Origin: Gnomoniopsis sp. IMI 355080
Taxonomy: Eukaryota > Ascomycota > Sordariomycetes > Diaporthales > Gnomoniaceae
Direction: 5' to 3'
Assembly (NCBI GenBank): GCA_027946555.1
Contig: JAPEVC010000107.1
Location: forward strand, 1 to 64,000
DNA length: 64,000 bases
Shown here piece after piece: positions 40,661 to 54,556 of this stretch (positions within the stretch are counted from its first letter, which is position 1; each line of letters begins with the position of its first letter). A model generated the notes under the pieces. That model was not told the origin of the DNA. It did not search any database and saw only the letters and a program-made list of their open reading frames with translations. The position numbers and the translations under genes are program-made.

Positions 40661-43600
40661 GTAAGTACCAAGGCAAAGGCAAGATCTCAAGCTGTCTTCG
40701 CGGACAATATACAAAGCTGGCGAGGCTGCGCTAAACTGGGCCACTATTCTGAGAAGAAGACAGGGATACTACGCACTGTAAAGTGAAATTGCCAGCATCT
40801 ATCGTCAACCTTCATTTTCTGTTCTGTGTCGCGATTGAAGGATAAGTTTGCCAAGCCGCTGTTCCAATCTCCGTAGGGTGCTTGCCACACCTTAGGCTCC
40901 TCTTGCTCTTTGTGTGGTGGTGCGAGGGAAACTACCAGGTCAATTTGGCAGGCATGCCCAGCCTGTCCAACAACTCTGATCAGACCTTTAACGATGCAAG
41001 AACAATTGCTAATGAGGTTCCCGGACCAATCAGTCCCGAACTGCCATCTAGTCTGACCCTGATCGCTGTACCTGGCGATGCTGCGCGGACAGAAATCAGT
41101 CTCAGAAACGATAGGCCTTTACGGATGCAATCCCACACAGTGTCAGGGCAGGCTGCATCATTGGTCCAAGACATTGCGCTAGATACCGTAGAAACCCAAT
41201 GAGGTGGGCCGAAAAGCCAGTAATATCTACGCGATCTCTATTTGCGCCATCTTCTGCAGGATTTAAGTTGGTTAGGAGTTCTGGTGGGATACAATTGGAT
41301 TACGCGCTGAGACACTAATGCCCCCTTCACTTCCCCAGCGCGAGGCTGCCAGACGATGTTGGCGGAAAGAGGGGCTAAGGAGCCTATGCCGTGATTCATA
41401 TGACCTGCACAATAACGGATGAAGAAGGGAAGACGGAAAATGGGAAATGGGGAATGAAGAATGGAAAACAATGAGTTTACAACGGGGTCCCTTCCCCTGA
41501 AAAACATTGTGGTCGTATGTACTGGACAGACGAGTTTGGTCCGTTGTGAAGTTTCCTTCTAGTCGCATTGTAGGCTATCAACCTCGTTTCTTCACTTACA
41601 ATGCCAACGAATAGTCTGCCTTCTTAATAATGGATATGTACGCCAGCGCACTCCTGAGTAATGTTCCGTGCTAACAAGACATCGTAACCATAAATTCTCC
41701 TTTTGCAAACGCTGTGATGTCTTTGTATAGTGACAGTGCCTACCTGAGTAGGTATTTGAAGTCGCCAATGCCATTGTCCGTGAATATTGGGCAATACGAT
41801 ATATCAAATTGTGATCAGTGATGCCCGTTAGCTTTTGGGTAGCACAAGGTGATTTTGAGCCTCGCCATACCAAATCTGGAGCAGATAGACAGGGTGTCTC
41901 GAAAGATATTGATCTGCGAGAGGCCCAACCCCCAGGTCTTGCCAAGGGACATGTACAACTTGTTCCTGGCTTATGAAGGAGGTTTTGTCGTGAACTGAGC
42001 TCCTTATTGTATTCAGTCTTTCGTTTGGCTGCTCCGGCAACGCGTTAGGTAAATTATCGTATCGAGAATGCTCATGTGCAGCATCAACGACAGATCAGCC
42101 GATAAACAAGAACAGAGCCTTCTACTTAGACCACAAAAGGACCTTGCCACAAGCCCCAAACTCAGCACTCAACAATAGCACGCGAACATCGTCATGAAGC
42201 AACTGTGACCTCATCCGTCAGAGGCCGGTAGTAAGCCCATCCGTTTACAGAGGTTAGGACCGCGCCAGCTCCGAAACTTGTCGGTCTTCCGCTCCGGAGC
42301 AACGCGAGCACTGGCTGCAAGTCCGGAGCCCGGCTGATCTCTCTGTCATTGATACCCGCACTAACCAGATAACATGTAGACCACTTCTCAGTTGGATCAG
42401 GTTCCAGACGTTCCAGATTCAGCAAGTCCTCGGAATGGGATCTGAGCTCAGTATCTTCTATTAGTGGTGCCACGGTGTGTCCCACCAGATTGGATACTGT
42501 CATTCCTCAAAGGTTTATTTCCGGGGGGTCAATATGATGTTGCACAAAAATGCGTGCACACCTCTTCATCGGTCGTACGAATACAGACAACTCTCAGGCC
42601 CGGAACTTGGTAATTGAAGGAATCGTGTCTGTATGGCTTTCTCAAAAGTCTCAATCGGGTTGAAAATTCAGGACTGAAAGCATCTATAGACCACGTTGGC
42701 TATATGGCCAAGGGGTGGTGACCGGAGCTAATAGCAAACTTGCACACCTGAGATCCTTGACATTGTGCAACTGAACTCTAAGCGGGGCTCGATTACAGCT
42801 GGAATGCTCCGATCCGCCTCCAAAGACCTCAGAGTTTCCAATGAGGTACCGTTCCCGAAGCTCAGGAACGTGAAGATCGGCAGGCGTCTCCGGAGCTTGA
42901 CGTCGACGGCGTTTGCATCGGTCCCTTGGCGTCCACTTGTCCGCATCAGCATTTTTCTTACCTAGGATTTCAATATAAGGAAAAATGTCATTGAATGAAA
43001 GTGAAGCAAGTGAAGCTGAACTCCGTTACACATTCACCAGAGAACGCGGGAGTGGTGTCCCCAGGCCTGCGCTCGCAGCCTGGAAGCCTGTACGTTGAAA
43101 AGGCAGCCATTTCAGTTATTCCGCCCCTGTGGTTGCGAATCGCTGACTGAGACGTCTACTTTCATATACATGAACCACTCGTGTCGCTTTTCCAGGCATT
43201 GCTGTCCTTGCCAACTGGGAATAGTCGAGAAGAACTCTAACGAAGCTGACCGTGTGCCAACCGGCCTGCTGAATACTGGCCGCTCTTAGCGGGCAATGCA
43301 TAGTACTGCCGTACAGTCCTGTTCAGCTTGACATATCTTCCCGCAGCTACTACTGACGAAGAAAGGACGGTACCTGCGTGACAGATAATATAGTCCTGAT
43401 GGAAATGCTAAGGTTCCACGTTGGCATTTCGCCCACAGGTTCACTGCAGCGATGCTGACGGACTCACATATTAACAATGGTGCATGCAAGTGGAAGCGAC
43501 GAGACTAGATTTCTGTTGAATCCATTGAGGATTGTTCATTTGGATGCCGGAGCGGGAAACTCCAAGGCATCAGCTCCGGAGGTCCGTATGAAATGTCTCG

Positions 43601-46600
43601 GTGAGGCTGCACGTGACCAGGCGTGGCTTAGTGCAGACCCGGCGAGGATGAGCTTGCTAGGGTTGCAGCAAGAGCTTGTTTACGTGATTCGTCACGTCAG
43701 TCTGCCCCTCACCTTGTTTACTTTCCCGCTCAGACGCCTGATTTGGAACCCGGCTTGTTCTCTTGCCCGTGCCATCACCAGACCAGCTCCACAATTCGGG
43801 CTTTGTCGGTTGAGAAAGGCTGACACTGACCTTGCTGCAATCAGGCGATCCCAAAACGCCTTCTCATGCAAGGCGTAATCACTAATTTGTGCCGTTCTCC
43901 ACCCAGAGCTGCCAGAACTGCCAGATGGCCCACGGATTCATCAATCACCATGCCGCAATGTTGGGATCAAAATCACATCTTTCAAAAGAGCCCTGACTGC
44001 TATGATCTGATTGGCATACAGGGATATGTGGGATAGACCTGGCACCGTAGTAGTACGCGGATCAGCTTTCGTATCTTGCTGCGCATTGCCCGAGTGGATT
44101 CCCCAATGCTGCTCTGCTGTAATAAGTAGATTGATGCCCACGGTTCAACGACCGCGGTGGACGAGCAATCGAGCGGGACCTCCGTAATGATACAGTCGAA
44201 AGCTCAGGCCTCGTGCTTCAAAAGTCATGAACTTCCGACGACTAATGGTGTCTGCAACACACCAAGCAAGTCGAGTGAGCCGTACAAACTGAAGAGGGGT
44301 CAGTTCCAGCAAGTCGCAACGAGCTCTCCCGAACCGACTGGCGTGCAGAATTTAACTTTCTCAAGCTGTGCACGAGCTGCCCGAAGGTTTCAGCCGAGGG
44401 AAGAAGGGAGCTACCCCCTTGTCACGATAGCTGCTCAGTGCTGCTTACGGACTATTCGTACTTGCTTGCCTGCTTGCTTGGCGCCAAATGCAACCACACT
44501 GCCACACTGCCACACAAGTATCGTTGGAAACACGGCGCCGGAGCGACAGAGCGCATGCGGCACCACTACTACCGATTGATGCATACGATTGGACCACCGC
44601 GCAGTACCGCGTTGATAGATCATGGTCAGTTGCTTATCCTGATACACCACTAGTGTTGCGGCTTTCTTTGTGGTGTGTGGCGGTCTAGTAAGCGCTCACT
44701 CGCTCAATCGGCTGACCTTGTTGGGCGATTGAAGCGATGCCTAGTGCGGCAGACGCGGTCCAGAGATGCGCGCCGAGGAGATCCGGATGCGGAGTGCAAG
44801 TAAACAAAACAAGGGATGCGGCAAAGCACAGTATGGGATGATGATGATACGCGGTCCGGTCTATTCTGACAACCACGTCTTTACTGTTGGTGTATCATCG
44901 CGCGCAAGAGCGGTGTCGTTAGTCGCTTCATGAACAAGATTTCAGCAACATAATTAGCGGTTCTGGTGGAGAGAAATGGCGCATGATGACCTTTTCTTCC
45001 AGTGGTTCTCGGCGCGTCAACGCGACGTGACCCTTGATGATCGCCATCCGGGGCGGATGATCAAGCCGGATGACGTTGAGATGTGCCGACTGATCACGGC
45101 GCGGGTGCGAGATCGAGATTCTGGAAGGGCTGAAAGGTCGGTAAGTTGGCAATCACTTGAACGATCCAGGTCCGGCAGAGCCCATTGGCGCGAACATCCA
45201 GGTTTACGAGGATGCGAGGATGTTTGGCAGCAGGTCTAACTAGATCCTGCGCGACAGCAGTCGCATGGTTGTCAAGGTGTCTCCTTGATCGTCTTTCTTT
45301 AAGTTCCGGTTCCAAGGAACGCGACTCTAAAAGTGTCAAATTCGATTTCCATCCATGCGGCCATGGCAACCATCACCAGAGCCGCCAGGATGGTTCAGGG
45401 CATGATTGGTGGTGGACGTTACTCAATTCGAGCCTCTTGCCCGCCAGAGCTGGTGTTGCTACACACCATCAGCGGCCAAGTGTGACAGTGTAGCGCTTAC
45501 ATTGGCCGCGCAATTGCGGGAACTGTCAAATTGATGAAGACGCGGTGCTGCAAATGCAGCTGGAGTGTGAAAGTGTAATGTTCTGGAATGGCAACCCTGC
45601 TGTCGTCGAGCTCTCATCACGATTTTATGAAATGTCACTGGGATTACCGCTGTGACTCCGGCGAACAGTCCTTTTTTAGACACGGTGACCTTGTTGAAAG
45701 AGCAACAAGATGGCGGATGGCCAAGGTTGCCTATCCATATCTAGGAGGTACGTAGTGACGCAATAGAGATAGCAACCCTGCTTGTTTCGAGAACGCCCTG
45801 AGCATAGCTTCCACGAGTGGATCGGCACATAGGCCTGGGCTTTTGTGTCAGGGTCTTGCATGTTCAGAAACGCCGAGGGCGGGTCGATCGTCGATGAAAA
45901 TTGAAAGGGTTGCCCGAGCAAACGAGCAGGATCCGGAGACACCTCCCTGACCTCGTTGCCGGCACTTGCCGTGCACCAAGAGGTTCAAATCCAGAATCAG
46001 CTCCAGAAGTGTCGTATTCGTCGTCGTGACAACAGACGGGGCGTTTTTGACAGCATGCTGCAGACTGTAGTAGGATGGACCAACGGTTGTTGCCGTAGGC
46101 TGGCTGCTCCAGAAGGGAAAGCAAGCTCTGACAGGAGCATGGGCAATTATCTTGTTTCCGGGATCGGGGTCTGCATCAATAGAGAGAGCTCTTCGGAGCT
46201 CCCACAACTCGGTCGCGGTATCATGCGATCTCGTGGCATGGTTTTGAACACCCAGGACCTTATCTCATCTTGACCATGGTCGTTTGAGGAGGGTTTGAAG
46301 CTGGAGCTTCCGATGCGGCCCCGTTTGCTTCTGGAACTCGTTAGTAACAGTCCGTCTACATAAGAATTCAGTTTATCAAACAGCCAGAGGTCGAAATCTG
46401 TCTGTGAGCGGTCATGCTTATTCATTCCTTGGTGAGACCCTGGGGCAAACGGACCGAGACACTGCCGGTGCTGTGACCTTCCAGTGTCCCAGTGCGTGAT
46501 CACTGATCAGATTACATGCTATGAGGGCATACATAATACAGACACTGCGTAGTACTTTGGCCTTGACCAGGCTGAGGATACGTCGAGTCAGGTACTTTTG

Positions 46601-47545
46601 TAGTGCAAGCGCCCTGGCCCGTTGCTGCAGAAACCATTACATATGGCTGTACTCTGAACTGGAAGAATCCGCACTGGCGACGATGATATTGGTTTGTCAT
46701 GGCCTACTCTTTTGAAGAACATCCTCGTTTTTACACGGAGCGGTCTCTCCCGAGGCCCGGAGAGGCCGATAATCCTACAAACCACAAGAGAATGGTCCGC
46801 GCAGATGACGATACTCATTCCTGCTGCCGGGCCCGCCAACCTTTTCGCTCCAAGTACGGTCTCGGCTATGGCGTCGCCGCAAAAGCCATTACCAACACTG
46901 TGGTCAGGCGGGAAAAAATGAAGACCGGCGAGGTGGGCCGTTGCCGTAATACTAACCTTTTTATCCGTAAGATGATTGATTCCAGTGGCTTTGGAAGGAC
47001 AAAGTTAAACTCCACAGTCCACAATATCAGGAAAATTCTTTTGTCTCGCTGTCATTCCCGAGCCGCAAGACTTCGGCCTTTCAGTTCCTGATGAGTACTA
47101 CGTATGGGGATAGATAGGACGACCAATTTGATCCAATAGCAAGTACGTAGGTAAAACCAAGGCTCTTATTAGTGAATGCCCATACGGACATAGTATGTCA
47201 AACGACTGATGGCATAGGATGCAGATGCATCGTTGGGAATCAATGCAGACCCCTAGCTTATTAGTAGTAGTCAGAGGGTTGCAGTCGAACGAATTGTTCC
47301 CTGGCTCCCACAGTGCAAAGACGATGTTGGTTTCTACTATGTGAGACCACATTAGGATAGGACTGTCGGCCAGTCCACAGCTGCTGCATCATCACAATTG
47401 CAATCAGCCAATTTCGACTTGTTCTCCAGATTCTGTCTGGGCAACGGCCGCCGTCTCCCTGCAGTATCGAATCCAGCCCTTGCTTGGTGGCCCACTTCCT
47501 TACCCCGGTCTTGCTATCTTGAACCCCCCTGGCCCTAGCAAGCAA
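40661..47545. other. Gene-poor region; no confident gene
   Basis: Nearly 7 kb without a gene I can defend. Candidates noted but not supported: 40882-41202 (+), with a hydrophobic start (PHLRLLLLFVWW) but no other feature; 42192-42503 (-), 103 codons; 44976-45141 (+), protein-like and ending at a GTAAGT donor but with no convincing continuation; and 46699-47091 (+), 130 codons. None shows a recognisable domain. The region may contain decayed genes or lineage-specific small genes. Confidence 0.4.
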
Positions 47546-48917
47546 TAAGCGCGGGGATGACCCAGCCTTGGAAAGTCAAGCTTGGCGGTTACCGTCCTAG
47601 CCTGTCGTGTATCCCATCCCGTTGGCGTGGTACCAGTCCCGTTACCATCGTTGCTCAGGCTTTTTCCTTGATTCCGCCTTGTCGTCTTTGGCAACTTGTT
47701 GACTGGCTAAAGGTACAAAGACCTCCCTTGGCTCGACGTTCGCCTCCTCCTACTTGCGCTCCCGACCTCAAGTTCAACCGTCGAGATCAGCTCCGGTGTG
47801 TGGTGTCCGCACCGAACTACCTCCTCTCATCCCCGCCTCCCCTCCTCCGTGTCCGCCGTCGACGACACGCCGCGTCGCTAGGTAGTTCGCGGATCACTGG
47901 CCAGCATTGGAGCAAGCAGGAGCGTGAACAGCAGCAAGGGACCCCACTTGCCTCCTGTTGAGCACTGTCCAAGGCCGTACTTTCACGCTGGACCGCCACC
48001 CGTGCCTTCAACCTCTTCGGACGAACACGGCCAAGCAGCGTTTCTATTTCACGGCAAAGGCGTAGCAACATCCTGCTTCGTCTCCTCCCTCTGTCGATCC
48101 CACCACGGCCAATTTTGGCCTTTGTTGGACTTGACGGACCCGATATCAAACAGGTTTCGAACGATTCAGTTCCTTCGACCTCGACCAGCGCTTTGTTCTG
48201 TGCGGGCAAACATCTCGATTGTCCGCCAACTTTCGCCTCATGTCGATGCACTGGAGATCCTTTTAAATCCACCTCCGTCTAATCCCATAATCCCTTTTCC
48301 ACTTGCCTCCTACCCTAGTCGAATCGGAAAGCTCGTGGCACTCTGTCGCCCTGCCTGTCAAGCATTAAATTCGGTATCAGAGACCCTCCCCCTCGCGACC
48401 CACTCGAGCAGTTCGTTTACTGTGTCCGGGGTTCAGCACAGGGTCTCTGCACATCAACTACCAAATCCAATTCGCAGCGTGGACCTCCTCCGTTGCACTG
48501 GGCGACGGGCCGGACAACTCTTCTTTTTATTCGAATTGGAACTCCAATTTCTTCTATCAACCTGAATACTTCTCGGGCATCGGTTCAAGAGGTTTCAGCT
48601 TCTTGTCCCTAAATCGGCGTCAACCTTTTTCGGTTCGAACATCACCAATAGTTGCAGCTTTAGGTTCTCATGGCCTGTCCAAAACTTCAACTTTAGCATC
48701 CACCTCGAGGCTGCCGTTTGGTATTCACCTATCCAACATCTTTGCGACCAAGCCCCAAGCTTCAACCTCCAAGCTCCGAGCTTGAAAGCTGCCAGCTTTG
48801 CACGCAACGTTGAAACTGACCCACCTACCGTGGACGACCTCGTCACGAATTCAGGCACCTCTCCCAGACCTGTACCGGGAGTCTGGGCTTGCTGCCTTCC
48901 TTTTTTTTTTTGCGGTC
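47546..48917 (+). promoter_or_regulatory. CDC25 upstream region and long 5' leader
   Basis: About 1.4 kb upstream of CDC25 is rich in C, T and short direct and inverted repeats (around 48740-48790) and contains several ATG-led frames, the longest 47924-48565. None looks like a protein family. The pyrimidine-rich composition and a T run at 48900-48911 just before the start codon suggest promoter plus leader. Confidence 0.4.
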
Positions 48918-50748
48918 ATGGCTACCTCATCTCCGCTGGCTGCCATGCACCCGCAGGCAGCCCCGTCCTTTGGGCACCCAGACATGTTTCGCCCCCATTC
49001 TGCTTTCAATGGCGAGTCGATAGGGTCCAACATGCTCTTCCGGGACCGAATCATGCCCAAAAACAAGTCAGACTATTTCAACGCTAAAGGCGTCCATGGA
49101 TCTTCCCCTACAGCCAGCTTGGTAGCAGACCTATCGCAAAACTTCCGCATTGACAATGAGGCTAGGTAAGCAAAGTATCCAGGATCTCTGTGGATAAGAA
49201 TCACCTGGCTAATGTGTGCGTTTGACAGTCCACGATTTCCCACTCCCCGTCGGGCCCTATTCACAACCAACACTATAATACATGCTTTTGATGGACAAGG
49301 TAAGGGTGCTCAACGGAATTGTGGCTGAAGATTGTGGAATTGATGGCGTGCCTGTAGAATACCAGACGACGCCTCCTCTACCGGCCACATCTTCCCCAGG
49401 CGGTATGGATATGGATATATCGCCTGTCCCCATGCACAAGGGTGCCTTCGTTGCCCAGATCGAGATAAATTCGCCAACACCACTGGCAAGTCCCGAAGAC
49501 GACGAGGAAATGGCGTTGGATTCCCCGGCTCCCATAGCACGGAGGACCATGGTAGAAGGACACAAGCTTGCCGAGTCAGTCCAGAGTGTGATTTGTGGAC
49601 TTGGGAAATATCGCTGACCTCCTTCTAGCCGCCGCAAGCTGAATCTGCGTCGACCGTCTCTGACTAGGAGCAAGGGTTACTCGACGTCCGCCGTGCCTAA
49701 TCGCCTACACCCTGAGGGCCAAGTCCAGGGCTTCAAGTTTGGCAACGATGATCGCCCTGGCTCTTCGTCATCCAACTTGTCCCTGAGCGAATGCTTCGAG
49801 GATTCTCCACCACAGGAGCGGCGGGCAGTATCCGCAGCCAGCCCATGCTCTGGTGCTGGGCGAGTCACCAGACTTGCCAGTCTGAGTGCTGCCCCTACCC
49901 GGAACGGCTCGCCCATTACCTCGCAATCTCGACGCCTGGGCAACCCTAGAGAGCGGCCCAGGAAAGCCTACCGGCGATCTTTAAGCATGTTCGAGAACTC
50001 GGGCGACGTGATCAACCCTAAGGAAGACATGACCTCACAGCCCAAGCTGCAGTCTGTCGTGGACATGGAGGAGCCTGCAGAGCTTGTCCTGCCTCATTTT
50101 TTCCCGGATGGCCAGAACGATAGTATTCCTCGTATTACCCGTTCCACTTTCCTCGACATACTCGACGGCAAGTACGACGACCAATACGAAAACAGGTTGA
50201 TCGTTGATTCCCGCTTCGAGTACGAGTACGAGGGTGGTCACGTCGATGGCGCCGTCAACTACAACGACAAGGAGCTGCTAGCTTCCCATTTGTTCCAGAG
50301 CCCGCCTGAGGGACGGACCCTTCTTGTGTTTCACTGCGAATACTCTGCACATCGTGCTCCCTTGATGGCCCGCCATGTTCGATCTGAGGACCGCATTTAC
50401 AACGCTGAGTGTTATCCGCGATTGACATATCCCGAGATGTATATCTTAGATGGTGGCTACAGCACGTTCTTTTCCGAGCACCGTGAGCGGTGCTACCCCC
50501 AGGCGTACGTGGAGATGGATGCTGCCGAGCACGCGACCACCTGTGAGAAGGAGATGGACCGTCTTCGTCAGAATCGTAAGGGCCTGGGCCGCGCCCAGAC
50601 TTATGCCTTTGGCCAAACCTCCGCTGTTGGCTACGAATCTCCCTCAGCTTCCTATCGCAGCAGTTTCGATGACTCTCCTATGCAACTCGGTGATTCACCC
50701 AGCTGTGGCCAAGATCGAGGCCATGCTAGAAGAATGGCTTCGTATTAA
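48918..50748 (+). CDS. CDC25: M-phase inducer phosphatase Cdc25 (NimT/Mih1 type)
   Basis: Cdc25 removes inhibitory phosphates from Cdk1 to trigger mitosis. Four exons: 48918-49165, 49229-49299, 49358-49574 and 49629-50748, giving 551 residues, about the normal filamentous-fungal length. The N-terminal region has family motifs SSPLAAMHP, SSPTASLVADLSQNFRIDNE and FPTPRRALF, followed by a Ser/Pro-rich regulatory segment. The C-terminal rhodanese-type catalytic domain (about 350-475) includes DSRFEYEYEGGHVDGAVN and the active-site loop HCEYSAHR with catalytic Cys415 and the P-loop Arg. The introns are 63, 58 and 54 bp with CTGAC-like branch sites. The tail after 480 is Ser-rich and probably phosphorylated. 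Confidence 0.96.
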
Positions 50749-51233
50749 GGTCCCTAGCATACTGTTCTTGTGTCATTGGTCAGACCATGTCAACTCGTCT
50801 TTCAAGCGTTTTGGTTCAGTCGAGGGCTCAGCGACTAGGTCCTTGCCACCACGGCTCTGCAACCTCAGACTTGCTACGAAAGTACTCTTGGTTCATTCAA
50901 GCAAGATCTCAACCACGTTGCCCGTGCTTGCCGCCGCTTTTCACTCCTACATCTTTAATGACTATATCCAGAGCCCCTTCCATGGACTTGATTGCTCATC
51001 GGTGCGAGCAGCCAGTTCGACACATCTACTACTGCCTGAGGAATCCTAGGTTTCATTCTTTTCGGCATTAGACGCATTGGCATACAATCGCATCGCATCA
51101 AAATGTGGCATTTTACTGGAGCTTTCTGGATCCGATGCCTAAAGTGGCTCCTTGCATGTGGTCAACATACCACACGCAACCAACATTTCCTCTGTATATT
51201 TTCCTAGGCATCGAGTCCTCACTCGAAAGCCTC

Positions 51234-51300
51234 GTTCATGAACCAATTTCTCATGAACTGCAAACTTACTGGCGATGATCCGCCTTGTCACCGGCGGATC
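51234..51300. other. Two adjacent perfect inverted repeats downstream of CDC25
   Basis: GTTCATGA (51234-51241) pairs with TCATGAAC (51251-51258), and GATCCGCC (51277-51284) pairs with GGCGGATC (51293-51300). These are 8-bp stems with 9- and 8-base loops. A weaker third pairing of CGCC with GGCG follows near 51391-51405. Confidence 0.7.
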
Positions 51301-54300
51301 CTCTTGATGTCGCCTCTTCAGACGTACGACTTTGGCGTATCGAATTCAAGATATAGCCCTTTGTGAAACGATTCCACCACATCCCCGGTTCGCCACCTAC
51401 CGGCGGCATCGAAGCTTTCCTTTTTCTTTCAATGTCGACTTTTGATCATCACATCCGACAGGTATCTCTGTCATGGCCCTAGAGCCAAAATCGGTATTAT
51501 GATCTGCATGGGACGAGATGTCTGATGCCCTTGAGTGTGGTTTACGAGTTTCACGGACACACCGACATGGAACTCGAACACAGGCGGATGAAGAGAAGAA
51601 GACTGCACGAGCGTTGAAAGACTAAATTGCAATTTGCCAAGGCCAATAGACGCTTAAGCATCTTTCACCTAGAGCGTGAGAACGCAGAAAGAAGCTCATG
51701 TGTCCTGGTCTTACTATACAAGCGATATATCTGCTGCTAATGCACAATGCTGCTGCTTGCTGCTATGGGCAAGTATGTATTATACCTGCTTCTGAAAGGG
51801 AGGGAGTTGGGGCAGCGTTTCGGCACAGATGGTGCTTTGAGCTCGGCTGATTCTGTTCTCTTCAATTGTCTGAGTAAAGGAACGAGGCCTTCACTGGCTT
51901 ACTTGCGTTCCGTACATAAAGAATGACATAGGAACAAGGGTATCAAAATGGATTTCTCAATCAACTATTGTCTGTTGTGGTAGCACGATGAGTCGTGCAG
52001 CGTCCTGACTGTGTGTTTGCCCCGTCCACGTGGCCTTCCGCGCCCTACATGTCCGTCTGTACCTGCTTGCGTCTTGATGATTTCCGTTCCAATCGCGTGT
52101 GACGCCGTTGTCCAGGACCCCGGGCCGGATCGCGTAGAACGTCTGGAGGCAATACCTAGGTACCATCGAGCCAACCGATAATCGCCTATGTCGCACACAC
52201 GAATCGCATGGACGCGCGCAGCTGGAAGTCTGATCTCTACCAAGAGTTCAGGAATGTACGGGTCCCCCAGATCGCGAACCCTCTGATGAGCTGGACCGCG
52301 TGGTGTCCCGACGAGCCGCCGCGAGCGTGGAGCAGTTTTGCTTCGACGCCATGCCGGTAGAGTTGGTGTATGTCTCTGAAGAAAACTCAGGGTCTAGATT
52401 TTGCCCACATGATGAGTTTGCATTCCTGTGTTGTTCCAGGGAATTGGCGGGCCGAGACCTAAGGGTCGATTCTGGACGGCGGCACACAATCGCGGCAGGG
52501 AGCCTGGGAATAGGCCAGATACGTAATGGCTAACTGTATTGTGATGGATACTTATAATACTTTTCATCTCCGCCAGGCTAAAAGCACGAGGTTGCCGATG
52601 CTTTCGTATTCACGCTGCTGTGAGGTTTAACAAGCACATTCCATTGCCTACCCGGGTAAGGGCCCAGCCATGGCAATGAGCCAGGCTATTGTATGATCCT
52701 TCTAGCCTTAGAACTGGAACGAATCATGGGTACTTCGAGATGGTCGTCATCAATCATCAGCACATAAATACCTACGCTGGTATTTAACTAGCCTCAGATG
52801 TACCAGCGGAAGCGACAATAAGCTCGGGAGGCGGCACACAAATGGTATGATATCTCAATTGATGCAGCCTGCTTCAATACCAACTCTTTGGGGGATCTTG
52901 AATCTTTACCTTGGGTTCTTATCACGTCGGTGACAGATTGGTTCAAAATTATCTTCAATTTGAAGGTGCCGGGGAAATGGCTTCTCAAGTCAGTTCAGGG
53001 CAAGTTTGAATCTTAAGCAGTCATTGCGTCCACCTGAATTATGCATACAGCTCTGAAACCCTAGAAGGTATTTCACACAAGCCGCTTCACTTGGACCTTT
53101 CTTTTCAGCTCGCTTTTGGGAGGCGGGAGCCGCGACCAGTTCTGGAGAGACACATATTGATAAGTATCGCCCTTTGCGTGAGTGACTTCGACTCGTCCGT
53201 GTTGTCGGACAGCAGCTCAATTCATAATATTACTGCTGCAAATCCTCACCGCCTCGTGTGGAAATATGATACAGAAGTCAGCTGGTCAACAATACGTTTT
53301 CTACTCAAGGTGGCCAAGTAATTGGACCACCTACCTTGGTACCTAAGTAGGTATTGGGAGCACTTGAGATCATGAGTATGTCAAACTTTCGAGATATTAT
53401 GAAAACCAGCTTCCTGAAACCAGATTTATCTTTGTACTTTCAGCAATCGGCTATTGCAGCACACCTTAGTGCTCAACACTACGGCCATCCACTCTGACTG
53501 CGCCAAACCAAGTTCCTTCGACATGTGAACCTGCCGCGAGGGTGGCGAGTTGGTATTGGCACCCTACCTAGGTAAACTTCACTTCTGATTACAACCCACA
53601 GTGCCATCCCTTTGATAGTCCGAGGAATGTGTCAGCGAATTAGGCGAGATGGATGGATACCAAAGCTAGAACATGATATTGACTGGTTTATCTGCGAGCG
53701 TGTTGTCACATTCATGGACCCGTCCGTACCCATCAATGGAATCTGCTCAAGTAGAGAATTCGAGCAATTGGATCCCTGCCAGAATGTGTTGCCTAGTATT
53801 GCATTAGACCATGTTTGATGTTGGACTTTGATGCCTTCATACAATTGTTGATGTCTGGGATCAAACCTAATCTCATGCGTCATTTGAAAGCAGAAGGATC
53901 CCCAAAGCAAAGGCTTTGTGATTACTTTCTCGTCGTCGTACCTAGATACCAAGGGCGGATAACAGAAAGCTGTCCCGATCCCGAGCACAACTCCTTAGGA
54001 CATGGAACTGAGATAGATCTGCTATTCCAGGTTGACAACGAACAGCCAAGCTACATGTGCCATAGGATCCACTTTGAAGGAAAAGGGAAAGGAGGGCCGT
54101 TTAAAGAGAAAACTTCTGCTTTTGATATAACAAGATCAAGGTGTGGTCTTGTGACTTTACAGGAAACACGAAGGACCAGTCCTGGACGACAAAGCACCAA
54201 TATAATGTTCGGGTACGTCGGTGGCTTGAGACCTTTGTATGCCGTCTCTGAATACTGCAGATGAGCATCGAAATCTATACCAACTATCCTGGTTCTGGCA

Positions 54301-54494
54301 TTCGAGAAGCCCATCTATACGAGGAATAGACTGGAGGGACCGGACAGCATACTTGAAGTGCGTGCAGTAAGTTAAACGGTCATAAGGCTACCTGGTATTA
54401 TAGTTAACAAGAGGCCAAGTGCAGAGGGTATATATACGAGATAGTACGATGGATGCTCCCGAGAGGGTGGTTGTATAAGTCAGTAGTCTATTAT

Positions 54495-54556
54495 AGGTAC
54501 CTAGGTAGGTACTACATATATTGGTGGTAATTACACACAAAGTAGGTACCTAGGTT
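54495..54556. repeat. TAGGTACC/CCTAGGTA motif cluster
   Basis: Two copies of TAGGTACCTAGGT lie about 50 bp apart. Related copies occur near 53335, 53568 and 55065. The motif is partly palindromic (GGTACC, CCTAGG). Confidence 0.65.

Noticed and set aside
44976..45141. Protein-like frame ending at a GTAAGT donor
   Set aside because: A possible next exon gives only 14 further residues before a stop, and no family is recognisable.
45982..45992. Second GGTTCAAATCC T-loop-like sequence
   Set aside because: The flanking bases do not form a T-stem or a cloverleaf.
47924..48565. 213-codon frame upstream of CDC25
   Set aside because: Its composition is random-looking with no domain; it most likely lies in the CDC25 promoter or leader.
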